DNA of 44,822 bases from positions 1-44,822 of the forward strand of contig SHVT01000004.1 of the NCBI GenBank assembly GCA_009694125.1. The letters run 5' to 3'. Under the pieces are notes generated by a model. It did no database searches. It had not been told where the DNA came from and saw only the letters and a list, made by a program, of their open reading frames with translations. Within the stretch, counting starts at the first letter, position 1. Each line of letters opens with the position of its first letter. Made by a program: the position numbers and the translations under genes. Positions 1 to 9,628 of this stretch are shown one piece after another. This DNA comes from Rhodospirillaceae bacterium. Its GTDB lineage: Bacteria; Pseudomonadota; Alphaproteobacteria; CACIAM-22H2.

Positions 1-2
1 CG

Positions 3-143
3 ATCGTCGACCTCCAGGCTGCCATCAACCGCTTCCTCGCCGAAACCAACGCCGCGCCCAGGCCCTTCACTTGGACCGCCGATCCGGACAAAATCATCGC
101 CGCCGTCAGACGCGGGCACCAAGTGTTAGATTCGATCCACTAG
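3..143 (+). mobile_element. C-terminal end of an IS630-family transposase (continues off the left edge)
   Basis: Frame 3 translates to IVDLQAAINRFLAETNAAPRPFTWTADPDKIIAAVRRGHQVLDSIH* (TAG at 141-143), a typical IS630 transposase C-terminus. Confidence 0.85.
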
Positions 144-580
144 CGTATTACGAAAGCGACCGGCTGGATCGCGCCGTCGCGGAATTTCGCGCGGTCGTGG
201 CGTTGCAGCCGGAAAACGCCTACGCGGCCTTGCTCCTGCACATGGCGATGGCGCGGGCGGGGGAAGCCGCCGACGCCGAATTGGCGGCCAATGCCGGGCG
301 CCTCGATCTCCGCAAATGGCCGGGCGCGATCGTCCACTTCGCTCTGGGTAGAACCCGCGAAAGCGAGGTGCTGGAGGCGGCGCAGGGCGCACGATCCACG
401 ACGCGGCGCGAGCAGGAATGCGAGGCGTTTTATTACCTTGGCATGGAGCGCCTCGAGCGCGGCGATATAACCGGCGCGGTCGCCATGTTTCGCGGCGCGA
501 TCGACACCGGCGTGCGGCATTTTGTCGAATACCACCAGGCCGAGTTCGAGCTGGAGAGGTTGAATGCGCGCGGCAAATAA
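144..580 (+). pseudogene. TPR-repeat protein lacking its N-terminus, abutting the transposase end
   Basis: Translation YYESDRLDRAVAEFRAVVALQPENAYAALLLHMAMARAGE...AFYYLGMERLERGDITGAVAMFRGAI is TPR-like; no native start, the frame runs back into the transposase end (ORF 71..580). Confidence 0.6.
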
Positions 581-1208
581 GCGCCTTGGTGTGGCGATGC
601 GCGCCGCGCTGACGCTCGGCGGCTGCGGCCTCCAGTTGGAAAGCGACGTGACCGCCTTCCACGCACTATCGCCCGGCGACCGCGGCCGCCTCATCGCGGT
701 GGCGCCGATGGATGCGCGCAAGCAGGGTTCGCTTGAATTCCTGTCTTATGCCGCGCAAGTCGAGGACCGGCTGCGCCGCGCCGGCTTCCGCACCGCCGCC
801 ACCAACGACCGCCCGGAGCTGTTCGCCTTGTTCGACTATCAGACCGACGAGGAGATCGTCCAGACGCCCTATGTGGAGCCAATAACCGAAACCCGCACGA
901 CCACGACGCGGGATTCCTATGGCGTTGAACGCCGGCAGACCAACGAGGTCATCACCGGCTACAATTCCGGCGTGTCCACCGAAAACCGCTTCACCCGCCG
1001 GCTGCGCCTGGACATCGTGGAATTTTCCGTCAACCGCCAGCAGCGCAAGCTCTATGAAGGCCAGCTTCGCAACGTCAGCGATTGCAAAAAGCTGACGGTC
1101 ATCATGGATGCCTTGCTCGAAGGCATGTTCGCGGATTTTCCCGGTGCGTCGGGCCGGGCGCGTTCGATCAAGGTGAGACGGGGAAACCTGAAGCACGCGG
1201 ATTGCTGA
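564..1208 (+). CDS. putative lipoprotein, DUF4136-like
   Basis: 214-aa ORF with lipobox-like LGGC near the N-terminus and the pattern SDVTAFHALSPGDRGRLIAVAPMD; overlaps the TPR ORF stop. Confidence 0.5.
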   Translation: MRAANKRLGVAMRAALTLGGCGLQLESDVTAFHALSPGDRGRLIAVAPMDARKQGSLEFLSYAAQVEDRLRRAGFRTAATNDRPELFALFDYQTDEEIVQTPYVEPITETRTTTTRDSYGVERRQTNEVITGYNSGVSTENRFTRRLRLDIVEFSVNRQQRKLYEGQLRNVSDCKKLTVIMDALLEGMFADFPGASGRARSIKVRRGNLKHADC

Positions 1209-1234
1209 CCCGGCTCACAGCCATTTGAGCCATT

Positions 1235-2237
1235 TCAAGCCCCCCAGATCGCCAGCGTCACGCCGCCGATCAGAAGGCAGAACCAAAGGAAGGCGTAGGG
1301 ATCCTCGGCGCCCGGAATGCCGGTGACGTTGACGCCCAACATGGCGGCGAAGAGGCTAGGTGGCAGGACAAGCGACGCGAGCGCGGTCAACCGGTTCGAT
1401 GCCCGCAGCGCCCCTTCCGTGAGTAGGTTGGTGAAATCCTCGTTGAGGATGGTGGCGCGCGAACGCAGCTCGTCGATGTCCTCGATATGGCGGACTAGAC
1501 GCTCGCTGACGTCGCGCAAGCGGTGGCGGGCGTCGGCGTCGAGCCAACTGGCGTCGTCGTGCTGGAGCCGGTACAGCGCGTCGCGTTGCGGCGATAGATA
1601 GCGGCGAAGCTGCACGATGCCACGCCGGGCCGACGAAATTTCCATGCGCAGGGCGGGATCGCCCCGGTTGTCGCACACCTTGTCCTCGATGTCGGCGACC
1701 GCAGCCTCCAATTCGTCGGTCATCTCGCCGAGATGGTCCACGAGCTTCTCCGCGATCAGGGCGAGCGGCGCGCCGATGGTGCGCGGTCCCTTGCCCAGCA
1801 GAAGCGAGCGCCGGATGTCGCGGAGCGCGTCGAGCGAATGGGCCGTGTCGCGCAGCGAGATGCACCGCGCCGCCTCGGCCCAGATGTGGACCGGGACGAG
1901 TTGCGTTCGCGAGCGGCCGTCCACGCCGGTTGCCGCCGGGGATCGGTTGACGCCGCGCAGAACGATCAGCATGTCGTCGTCGAAATCCTGAACCCGCGGG
2001 CGCGACTCCTCGGCCAGAAGCGAACCGGCGGCTTGGGGATCAATCCCCGATTTTTCGAGTATCCAGGCTTGAGCTGCGGGGTCGTCGCGCTCCAGGTGTA
2101 GCCACAGGGAACCGTCGGCCGGCTGCCATTGGGCGGCCAGCCCAGGTCAGGTCGCGGACCTTCCCGTCCGCGCCCAAAACCACGGCAAAACGCAAGCCGG
2201 ACTCCTCGCCCGCCGTGAGCGTGTTGTCGGTAACCAT
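1235..2237 (-). pseudogene. CorA/ZntB-like divalent cation transporter, frameshifted
   Basis: N-terminus MVTDNTLTAGEESGLRFAVVLGADGKVRDLTW is in one frame; QWQPADGSLWLHLERDDPAAQAWILEKSGIDPQAAGSLLAEESRPRVQDFDDDMLIVLRGVNRS...GVNVTGIPGAEDPYAFLWF is in another; frame change near 2131-2140. Confidence 0.75.
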
Positions 2238-2279
2238 TACGGCCCCCCCTTGAGACAGGGGATCGTTAAATGTTTTCGG

Positions 2280-2519
2280 TCAGGCGGCGAGGGGGACGGA
2301 TTCTTCCCGGGTGGTCGTTACCAACACGCGGACTTCACCGGGGCCGCGCACGCCGAGATTGGATTCGAGAAGCTGCGGCACCTGTTGCTTGATTTCCCTC
2401 AGCAGCGAGTCGTAACTCTCGGCCTCGACCTTGAAGCCGGGGATTTCGCTGCTCCTCGCCACCCAACGCCGGGCCGCTTCGTTCCACTCCGCCTCGATGG
2501 CATAGGCTTGCTCGCACAT
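2280..2519 (-). CDS. DUF1902 / HicB-like small protein
   Basis: 79 aa MCEQAYAIEAEWNEAARRWVARSSEIPGFKVEAESYDSLLREIKQQVPQLLESN...; internal start within the longer ORF track entry. Confidence 0.7.
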   Translation of the reverse strand: MCEQAYAIEAEWNEAARRWVARSSEIPGFKVEAESYDSLLREIKQQVPQLLESNLGVRGPGEVRVLVTTTREESVPLAA

Positions 2520-2608
2520 GGCTGGCTCCTTCGCGTCTACCTGCCGCCCAGAATAGGCCACCGGCGCCGTCCAGGCAAATGTTCCGGCGCAAAGCGCCCG
2601 GCTTCGGC

Positions 2609-3874
2609 CTAATCCCTTCGTTCCTCCGGCATCCTGGCGCCGCTCAGGTCGGCGTCTTGGAGATCGGCGCCATCGAGCCCGGCGCCGGTCAGATCGGCCC
2701 CGGCGAGCCTGGCGCCGCGCAGCTTGGCCCCGGCGAGCCTGGCGAGCGTCAGATCGGCGCCGGTGAGATTGGCCGGCCAGAAGCGGCCGGTTGGCGAGCC
2801 GTCGGGCCTGCGGAGCTCCGTGGGCAGTAGACTGGCCCCGGCGAAATTGGCCTGGGTCAGCTTCGCCTTGGAGAAATCGGCGCCGCTGCAATCGCTGTCC
2901 GACAGATCGGCCCCGGCGAGATCGGCGCCCGCGAAATTGGTCAGCACGAACAGGCATTGGCTGAGCTTCGCGCCCGCCAGCGCGCAGCCGGCGAGATCGG
3001 CACCGCTGAGATCGGCGCCCGAAAGGTCGGCGCCGGCCAGATCGCGCCCGGCAAGCATGGCCCGGCCGCCCTCGCGCCCGCCGGTGGCGATCCAGCGGTC
3101 GTGCCGCTTGATGGCGTCTCTCAAATCGGTGGGAACGCGTTCCAGGTTCCGCATCATGATCGCGCCGCTTAACCGCACGCCGCTGAGATCCACCCCGTCG
3201 AGAATCGCGCCGCGCATCACGGTGTCGCGAAGATCGGCGCCTCTGACGATAGCGCCCGTCAGGTTGACCCCTGTGAGGTTGGCGCCCTTCAACCGGGCCG
3301 AGGCCAGATTGCAATCGGACAGGTCGGCGCCGGTCAGGTTGGCGCTGGTCATGTCGGCGCCGCCGAAATTGGTGCCCGGCGCGCTTGCCTCCCGCAGGCT
3401 CGATCGCGACAGATCGGCATGTGTCAGATTCGCGTTGCTGAGCTTGGCGCGGTCCATCTGCGCGCCGCTGAGGTTGGGCTGCGACCCCGCGCCCGGTGTC
3501 TCGCCTGATTTACCGTACTGAAGCACGCCGGGGCGAAGATCGACTTCGCGCAGGTCGCAACTCGTCAGTTTGGTCCCCTTGAGTTGGCTGCCGCGCATGT
3601 CCGCCTTGTAGAGATTGGCGCCGGTTAGATCGGCGAGCTCCAGATTGACGCCGAACATGTCGGCATGGCTGAGATCGGCCTGGATCAGGATGGTCTTGTA
3701 CAGAGTGGCGCCGGACAACACCGCCTGGCCGAGCTGTGCCAAGGTGAAGTCGCGGCCGGACAAGTCGGCACCCTTGAAATTGGCGCGCTCCCCATCCTTC
3801 CGGCCGGCAAGGAAACGTGCATGCCGAGTCAAAATTTCGGGGAGGTCGCGTTCGAAACGGTCTCGTCCCAGCAT
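2609..3874 (-). CDS. pentapeptide repeat protein
   Basis: Long runs of A(D/N)LxG pentapeptides, e.g. LAGADLSGADLSGADLAGCALAGAKL. Confidence 0.93.
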   Translation of the reverse strand: MLGRDRFERDLPEILTRHARFLAGRKDGERANFKGADLSGRDFTLAQLGQAVLSGATLYKTILIQADLSHADMFGVNLELADLTGANLYKADMRGSQLKGTKLTSCDLREVDLRPGVLQYGKSGETPGAGSQPNLSGAQMDRAKLSNANLTHADLSRSSLREASAPGTNFGGADMTSANLTGADLSDCNLASARLKGANLTGVNLTGAIVRGADLRDTVMRGAILDGVDLSGVRLSGAIMMRNLERVPTDLRDAIKRHDRWIATGGREGGRAMLAGRDLAGADLSGADLSGADLAGCALAGAKLSQCLFVLTNFAGADLAGADLSDSDCSGADFSKAKLTQANFAGASLLPTELRRPDGSPTGRFWPANLTGADLTLARLAGAKLRGARLAGADLTGAGLDGADLQDADLSGARMPEERRD

Positions 3875-3910
3875 GGCCTCGATTTCTCGATTTCAGCGAT
3901 TCCGGGGAGT

Positions 3911-4813
3911 CTAGACATCGCCGGGGGTTCTGTCCCCTAGACCTTCGACTGAATTGGGTTGGCTTGTAGATTCCTTCACCACCCACGCGACCGTCGCCGC
4001 CCCGCGGTCGCGCTGGCGCAGAACCGAATGCAGCCAGGGCACCAATTCAGCGAGCTCGGTGTCGAACCGCCAGGGCGGGTTGACGATCACCATGCCGCAA
4101 CCGTTGAGGTGCGTAGCATCGTCGTCGGGATGGAGCAACAATTCCGTGACCAGAACCTTTTTCATGCCGGATGCGGCGAGGGTCTTATGAAATTGGGCGA
4201 CCGGCTCGCGGTCCTTGATCGGATACCACAACGCGTAGATTCCGGTCGGCCAACGGCGCAGCGCGTGCCTCAGCCCGCGCTCCATTCGTGCCAACTCTTC
4301 AGGCTTCTCGAAGGCCGGATCAATCAGCACAAGCCCGCGGCGCTCCGGGGGCGGCAGGAACGCCTTCAGCGCAGAGAAGCCGTCGAGATGCCGCACCGTC
4401 ACCTGGCGGTCGCCCGAATAATCGGCCGCGAGGCGGGCTTGGTCCTCGGGATGAAGCTCGGTCAGCACGAGCCGGTCAGCCGGCCGCGCGAGTTCGCGGA
4501 CGATGCGCGACGACCCGGGATACCAACGCCGCGCGCCGCCTTCGCCCTTGGCCGTCGCCGCCAACGCCGCGAGATAAGGCGCAAGGGTAGCTGGCGAACG
4601 CGGCGCGTCGAGCAGGCGCAAGATGCCGTGGCGGAATTCGCCGCCGCGCCGCGCCTCGTCCGAAAACAGGTCATAACGGGCCAGTCCGGCATGAGTGTCG
4701 AGATAGAAGAACGGCTTGTCCTTCGCCTTCAGAGACTCGACCAGCAACGCCAGGATCGCATGTTTGAAAACATCGCTGAACGATCCGGCATGAAAGGCGT
4801 GGCGATAATTCAA
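3911..4813 (-). CDS. rlmJ: 23S rRNA (adenine(2030)-N(6))-methyltransferase RlmJ
   Basis: MNYRHAFHAGSFSDVFKHAILALLVESLKAKDKPFFYLDTHAGLARYDL; conserved RlmJ N-terminus. Confidence 0.95.
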   Translation of the reverse strand: MNYRHAFHAGSFSDVFKHAILALLVESLKAKDKPFFYLDTHAGLARYDLFSDEARRGGEFRHGILRLLDAPRSPATLAPYLAALAATAKGEGGARRWYPGSSRIVRELARPADRLVLTELHPEDQARLAADYSGDRQVTVRHLDGFSALKAFLPPPERRGLVLIDPAFEKPEELARMERGLRHALRRWPTGIYALWYPIKDREPVAQFHKTLAASGMKKVLVTELLLHPDDDATHLNGCGMVIVNPPWRFDTELAELVPWLHSVLRQRDRGAATVAWVVKESTSQPNSVEGLGDRTPGDV

Positions 4814-4825
4814 GGCGCTTCGATC

Positions 4826-5884
4826 TCATGCCGGGGATCGATAGAGATGGTGACCGCCCTTGGCGTCCTCGACCACATAAGCATCGGTTTCGTCCTCGGC
4901 GCGGCGAAGATGGACCGGGCCGATCGGCACCTTGCCGTGTCCGCCCGGTATGTCGAGGACGTAATTCGGCTGGCACAGACCGGAGACGCGGGCGCGCAGA
5001 CCGCGCACGATGTCCTGCCCGTGGGCGATGGTCGTGCGGAAATGGCCGGTACCGGGCGCGGCGTCGAGGTGATGCAGGTAATAGGGCTTCACCCGAGCCG
5101 CGACCAAAGCCCGGAAGAGGGCATCGAGCGTCGCCGGATCGTCATTGACGCCCTTGAGCAGCACTGTCTGGCTCAACAGCGGGATGCCGGCATCGGACAG
5201 GCGACGCAGCGCCGCGCGCGCCCGCGGCGTCACCTCGCGCGGATGGTTGCAATGGATGACGACGTAGACCGCTTTTTCGGCGGCGAGCGAGCGGGTGAGC
5301 GCGGGCCCCACGCTGTCCGGTGCCGCGACCGGTAGGCGCGTGTGGATACGGATGGCGCCGAGGTGGGCAATCGCGTCAAGGGCCGCGACCAGGCGGCGCA
5401 GGCGGCGGGTGGACAGGATCAGCGGGTCGCCCCCGGTGAGAATCACCTCCCAGATGGCGGGGCGTTGGCGCACATAATCGAGCGCCGCCTCCAGCTCCGC
5501 CGGGGTCAGCGCCTCGCCGCCCGGTCCCACGCGCTCGCGCCGAAAACAGAAACGGCAATAGACGGCGCAGGCATGGACGGGCTTGAGCAACACCCGGTCG
5601 GGATAACGATGCACGATGCCTTTGACCGGCGTGAAGCGGTCGTCGCCGGTGGGATCGGCGTTTTGGTCGTGGCTCGTTCGCAGCTCCGCCGCGTCGGGCA
5701 GGAATTGTCGGCGGATCGGATCGGCCGCGTCGGCGCCCATCAGGTCGGCCATGTCCGGCGAAACGCCAACGGCATAACGCGCGGCCACCGCCTTCAGGCC
5801 GTCGCGCGCACCCGCTTCGACCAGGCCAGCGCCGACTAGGTCGTCGATGTCTCGCAGCGTTCGCCGGCTAGGGGAATCGGTCAT
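4826..5884 (-). CDS. epmB: lysine 2,3-aminomutase family, EF-P beta-lysylation protein EpmB-like
   Basis: Radical-SAM motif CAVYCRFC; VILTGGDPL; KamA-family fold; start MTDSPSRRTL overlaps the epmA stop. Confidence 0.88.
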   Translation of the reverse strand: MTDSPSRRTLRDIDDLVGAGLVEAGARDGLKAVAARYAVGVSPDMADLMGADAADPIRRQFLPDAAELRTSHDQNADPTGDDRFTPVKGIVHRYPDRVLLKPVHACAVYCRFCFRRERVGPGGEALTPAELEAALDYVRQRPAIWEVILTGGDPLILSTRRLRRLVAALDAIAHLGAIRIHTRLPVAAPDSVGPALTRSLAAEKAVYVVIHCNHPREVTPRARAALRRLSDAGIPLLSQTVLLKGVNDDPATLDALFRALVAARVKPYYLHHLDAAPGTGHFRTTIAHGQDIVRGLRARVSGLCQPNYVLDIPGGHGKVPIGPVHLRRAEDETDAYVVEDAKGGHHLYRSPA

Positions 5885-6936
5885 GGCTCGCCACCTTGGG
5901 ATTCGGTCACTGGCGACCACAATATATCCTCGATCCGCGCCGCGCCCGTGGCGAGCATGACCAGCCGATCGACGCCGAGCGCTATGCCCGCGGATTCGGG
6001 CATCCCGTTCGCCAGAGCGGCCAGGAAGTCCTCGTCGATCGGATAGCAGAATCCATAACGCGCCTGTTTCTTCGCGCGGTCGGAATCGAAACGCCGCCGC
6101 TGCTCCACCGCATCGGTCAGCTCGCCGAAGGCATTGGCCAGTTCGAGTCCGGCGACATACAGCTCGAAACGTTCGGCCACGCGCGGATCGCCCGGCTTGG
6201 TCCGGGCCAGCGCAGCCATCGACGCGGGATAGTCGTAAAGAATCGTCGGCGCGCCCACGCCCAGATGCGGCTCGATGCGGTCGAGAAAGATGCGGAAGAA
6301 CAAATCCTCCCAGCTGTCGCCGATGCCCGGCTCGATGCCGATCCCGCGGGCGGCGGCGGCGAGGCGGCCAACATCGGGAGCCAGTGGATCGGGGGCGGTG
6401 GCCAGCACATCGATCCCGGCATGGCGCGCGAACGCCTCAGCCACGCTGAGGCGGGTCCACTCGCCGAAGGGGTCGCTGGCCTTGGCGCCGTGGGCGAAGC
6501 GCCATCCGTCCGCCGCCGCGATGCAGGCGCGGAGCAATCCCTCGCAATCGTCCATCAGCGACCAATAGCCGGCGCCGGCGCGATACCATTCGAGCATGGT
6601 GAATTCGGGATGGTGGATGGCCGAGCGCTCGGCGTTGCGGAAAACACGGGCGATCTGGAATATCCGCTCCATCCCGCCGGCGACCAGCTTCTTCATCGCA
6701 AATTCGGGCGAGGTGTGCAGGTAAAGCACTGTCGACGCTCCGCCCCAGGGGCTGTGCAGCGCCGTGGCGAAGGCGGTCAGATGCGGCTCCAGCCCCGGCG
6801 AAACTTGCAGGGCCGGTGTCTCGACCTCGGTGAAGCCGCGTTCGGCGAAGAATCCGCGGATGGCGGCGAGGATGCGCCCGCGCGCCTCCAGGAACGGCCG
6901 CCGCGCGGCGAGGGCTTCTTGTGTCCACCAGGGCAT
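5881..6936 (-). CDS. epmA: EF-P lysine--lysyltransferase EpmA (class II LysRS-like)
   Basis: FTEVETPALQVSPGLEPHLTAF, RIFQIARVFRNAERSAIHHPEFTMLEWYRA, ALGVDRLVML motifs; no anticodon-binding domain. Confidence 0.93.
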   Translation of the reverse strand: MPWWTQEALAARRPFLEARGRILAAIRGFFAERGFTEVETPALQVSPGLEPHLTAFATALHSPWGGASTVLYLHTSPEFAMKKLVAGGMERIFQIARVFRNAERSAIHHPEFTMLEWYRAGAGYWSLMDDCEGLLRACIAAADGWRFAHGAKASDPFGEWTRLSVAEAFARHAGIDVLATAPDPLAPDVGRLAAAARGIGIEPGIGDSWEDLFFRIFLDRIEPHLGVGAPTILYDYPASMAALARTKPGDPRVAERFELYVAGLELANAFGELTDAVEQRRRFDSDRAKKQARYGFCYPIDEDFLAALANGMPESAGIALGVDRLVMLATGAARIEDILWSPVTESQGGEP

Positions 6937-7007
6937 GGCGGGTTGTATAACGCGGAGACCGTCGCGCGGGAGATTTTGTATCGGGTCGATGCCGCGGTCG
7001 CCCTATC

Positions 7008-7041
7008 CCAATCTTCCCCCGTCCGGGGGGGGGAGGATTGG
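7008..7041. terminator. imperfect inverted repeat/hairpin between dac and epmA (terminator or dispersed palindrome)
   Basis: CCAATCTTCCCCC-GTCCGGGG-GGGGGAGGATTGG: 13-nt arms with one mismatch. Confidence 0.5.
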
Positions 7042-7043
7042 AC

Positions 7044-8285
7044 TTAGGTCGGCGGGATCAGAAGGCAGCCGGCGTTGTCTTTTTTCCCGAGAAGCTGCTG
7101 ACAGGCCTTGCGAGCCTCGGCTTCCGCGAGTCCGGTCAGCCGGGCGCGGTACAGCGTGCCCTTTTTGTTGCTGACCGGCAGGATGGCGATGCTGGTGCCG
7201 GCGATCACCAGGCCGAGTTTGTCGGTCACGGTTTCGGCCGCGCGCTGGGCCTGTTGAAACCGGGCAAAGGCGCCGACCTGGATGCTCCAGCCGGAATCGT
7301 CGCCGTCGTCGGCGGCCGGGGGCGGCGGAGTGGGGGCGGGAGAGCCGGGTTTGGCGGCCTTGGCGGTGGTCTTGTTGGGTGAGGCCGGTGCCTTGGCGGC
7401 GGCTGGTGGCCTAGCCGGCGCGGCGGCCTGGGCCACGGTGGTGGAGCCACCGGCCGCGTGGAAACCCTTGTCCAAAAGCTGCGCCATCAGGCGGTCGCGG
7501 GCGACCTGCGAGGTGCCGCCGAGGACGACGCCGACCAGCCTGCGGCCGTCGCGCATCGCCGACGCGGCGAGGTTGAAGCCCGAATCGCGGATATAGCCGG
7601 TCTTGATCCCGTCCATCCCGGAATAGCGGTTCAACAAGCGGTTATGCGTGGGAATAGTCGCGCCCTCGTAATTGAAGGCGGCGGTGGCGAACAAAGGATA
7701 AAACTTCGGGAAATCGCGGACCAACGCGTGGGCGAGAGTCGCCATGTCGCGGGCGGTCGTGGTCTGATCGGGGTCGGGCAGCCCGGAAGCGTTGCGGAAG
7801 GTCGTGCGGCTCATTCCGATTTCACGCGCCCGCGCGGTCATCATCGCGGCGAAACGCTCCTCGCTGCCGCCGAGCGATTCGCCAACGACGACCGCCACGT
7901 CATTGGCCGATTTGACAATCAAGGCGAGCACAGCGTCGCGGACGGTGAGGGTGTCCCCGACCTCGAGGCCAAGTTTGGTCGGTTCCTGGCTCGCGGCATG
8001 GGACGATACCGCCAAGCGCTGGTCCAGACGCAGGCGGCCGGCCTCCAGCGCCTCGAATGTGAGGTAAAGCGTCATCATCTTGGTCAACGACGCCGGGTAA
8101 TGGCGCGCATCGGCATTGGCGGCGTGCAGGACGTTGCCGGTGTCGGCATCGATGACGACTGTGGCTTGCTGGGGCCTGGCGACGGGTTGGGCGGCATTGG
8201 CCGGCGTGGCCGCCCAAATGAGAGCGCCGGCGAGGGAGGCGACGACCCGCGTTGTCATGCCGGTAATGCCTATAGGTTGTTGCAA
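7044..8285 (-). CDS. D-alanyl-D-alanine carboxypeptidase (PBP5/6 family) with C-terminal SPOR domain
   Basis: HYPASLTKMMTLYLTFE (SxxK), SANDVAVVVGESLGGS (SxN), DGIKTGYIRDSGFNLAASA (KTG); C-terminal WSIQVGAFARFQQAQRAAE is SPOR-like. Confidence 0.94.
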   Translation of the reverse strand: MQQPIGITGMTTRVVASLAGALIWAATPANAAQPVARPQQATVVIDADTGNVLHAANADARHYPASLTKMMTLYLTFEALEAGRLRLDQRLAVSSHAASQEPTKLGLEVGDTLTVRDAVLALIVKSANDVAVVVGESLGGSEERFAAMMTARAREIGMSRTTFRNASGLPDPDQTTTARDMATLAHALVRDFPKFYPLFATAAFNYEGATIPTHNRLLNRYSGMDGIKTGYIRDSGFNLAASAMRDGRRLVGVVLGGTSQVARDRLMAQLLDKGFHAAGGSTTVAQAAAPARPPAAAKAPASPNKTTAKAAKPGSPAPTPPPPAADDGDDSGWSIQVGAFARFQQAQRAAETVTDKLGLVIAGTSIAILPVSNKKGTLYRARLTGLAEAEARKACQQLLGKKDNAGCLLIPPT

Positions 8286-8440
8286 GGTGCATCGCCTCCT
8301 ATATCTTGAGACGTGTTCGTTAACGATTTGCCCGACCCGCCGTCACAATCACCTGCCACAATTTCGCCCAGATTATGAATCAGCACCGAGCCTGTCCAGA
8401 AATAATTTTGAGATTCCATGCGGTTGGCAGGGAGCGGCGG

Positions 8441-9133
8441 ATGCTGCGGGTGTTTCTTTCGCCCGCGCTCTTCATCATGGTCCTGCTGATTTCGGCTTGT
8501 TCGTATACCGGCGGCATCGACAATCCCGTTGCGCGTAAACTTACTTGGTTCAGCTATCTCGGGGGCGATGACATAAGGCGCCTCTGCACAAAGGGCGCCG
8601 ATCGCTATCGCTTTGTCTACAACGCCGATTACGAAGAACAGGTCCGTGCCTACGACCTGCGGCCCAGCGCGACCGGCACCGGCGCGGTGCTTTGGGGCCA
8701 GATCATCGGCGCGCCGAATTTGGGGGGGGCGGCGGGTTTCGCGGCGAACGATCTGTTCGCGCCCTGGCGCGGCACCTCGACCCGCAAGGATTTGTCGGAA
8801 GCCGATTACCGCGCGCTTCTGAAGTCCGTGGACGACGGCGCCTTTGCCGAGCCGCCGCCGGCTGGGCTGCAACTGAATTCCTGGGGTTTCTACTGGGTGG
8901 CCAGCGCTTGCGTCGATGGGCGCTTTCTCTTCAACGCCGCCGCTCATCGGTCGCCGCGTTTTTCCGCGCTGCGCTTCCCGGAGGTATTGGCGCGCCACGA
9001 TTTGAGCGGGATACCCTGGAATCCGCCGCGAGACGTCGCACCGGAAGTCGGTGGGCAGCCGGCCGGGCGCCAGGAGGATTTGAGCCGCCAGTACTTTCTG
9101 CTACGCGCCGGCCCCAGGGGGCTGAACGGGTAG
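8441..9133 (+). CDS. hypothetical lipoprotein
   Basis: MLRVFLSPALFIMVLLISACSYTGG, signal peptide plus lipobox; 230 aa. Confidence 0.65.
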   Translation: MLRVFLSPALFIMVLLISACSYTGGIDNPVARKLTWFSYLGGDDIRRLCTKGADRYRFVYNADYEEQVRAYDLRPSATGTGAVLWGQIIGAPNLGGAAGFAANDLFAPWRGTSTRKDLSEADYRALLKSVDDGAFAEPPPAGLQLNSWGFYWVASACVDGRFLFNAAAHRSPRFSALRFPEVLARHDLSGIPWNPPRDVAPEVGGQPAGRQEDLSRQYFLLRAGPRGLNG

Positions 9134-9292
9134 TTGACGCTCTTTTGATCGACCGGGAGCGCCGGCCACTCATTAGCGCATCCGAAACCCTTTTCGGCTT
9201 ACCCTCGAACCCATATCATTGAGGATGGCCACTAGCGCGATGCCCAACCAGATCCGCGCCCGCGCGATACTTCCGGTCCCGACGGACGACAC

Positions 9293-9619
9293 ATGAGCGA
9301 CGACGACAAAAACAACGATGACGTCCCCAACACCGGGGTCGTGCTACGCACGCGCACCAAGACCAAAAAGCCGGCCATGTACAAGGTCTTGATGCTCAAC
9401 GACGACTACACGCCGATGGAGTTTGTCGTCCACATTCTCGAACGGTTCTTCAACAAGGGTCGGGAAGAAGCGACCCAGATCATGCTGAACGTCCACCGGC
9501 GCGGGGTCGGGATTTGCGGCGTCTACACCTTCGAGGTCGCCGAGACCAAGGTAACGCAAGTCATGGATTTCGCCCGCCGCCATCAACATCCTTTGCGGTG
9601 TATCCTCGAGAAGGAATAG
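9293..9619 (+). CDS. clpS: ATP-dependent Clp protease adaptor ClpS
   Basis: [62 protein letters not shown]. Confidence 0.98.
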   Translation: MSDDDKNNDDVPNTGVVLRTRTKTKKPAMYKVLMLNDDYTPMEFVVHILERFFNKGREEATQIMLNVHRRGVGICGVYTFEVAETKVTQVMDFARRHQHPLRCILEKE

Positions 9620-9628
9620 GATCGACGC

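Noticed and set aside
2724-3521. Repetitive Ala/Pro/Ser ORF and CRISPR-like periodicity on the plus strand
   Set aside because: Periodicity is 15 nt and comes from pentapeptide-repeat codons on the minus strand; no spacer structure
3959-5335. 458-aa plus-strand ORF opposite rlmJ and epmB
   Set aside because: Spans two well-supported minus-strand genes; shadow ORF
5896-7047. 383-aa plus-strand ORF opposite epmA
   Set aside because: Shadow of a conserved minus-strand gene
8721-8729. G8 run in the hypothetical lipoprotein gene as a phase-variation tract
   Set aside because: Reading frame is continuous through it and no alternative-frame extension looks meaningful; kept only as a mutational hotspot
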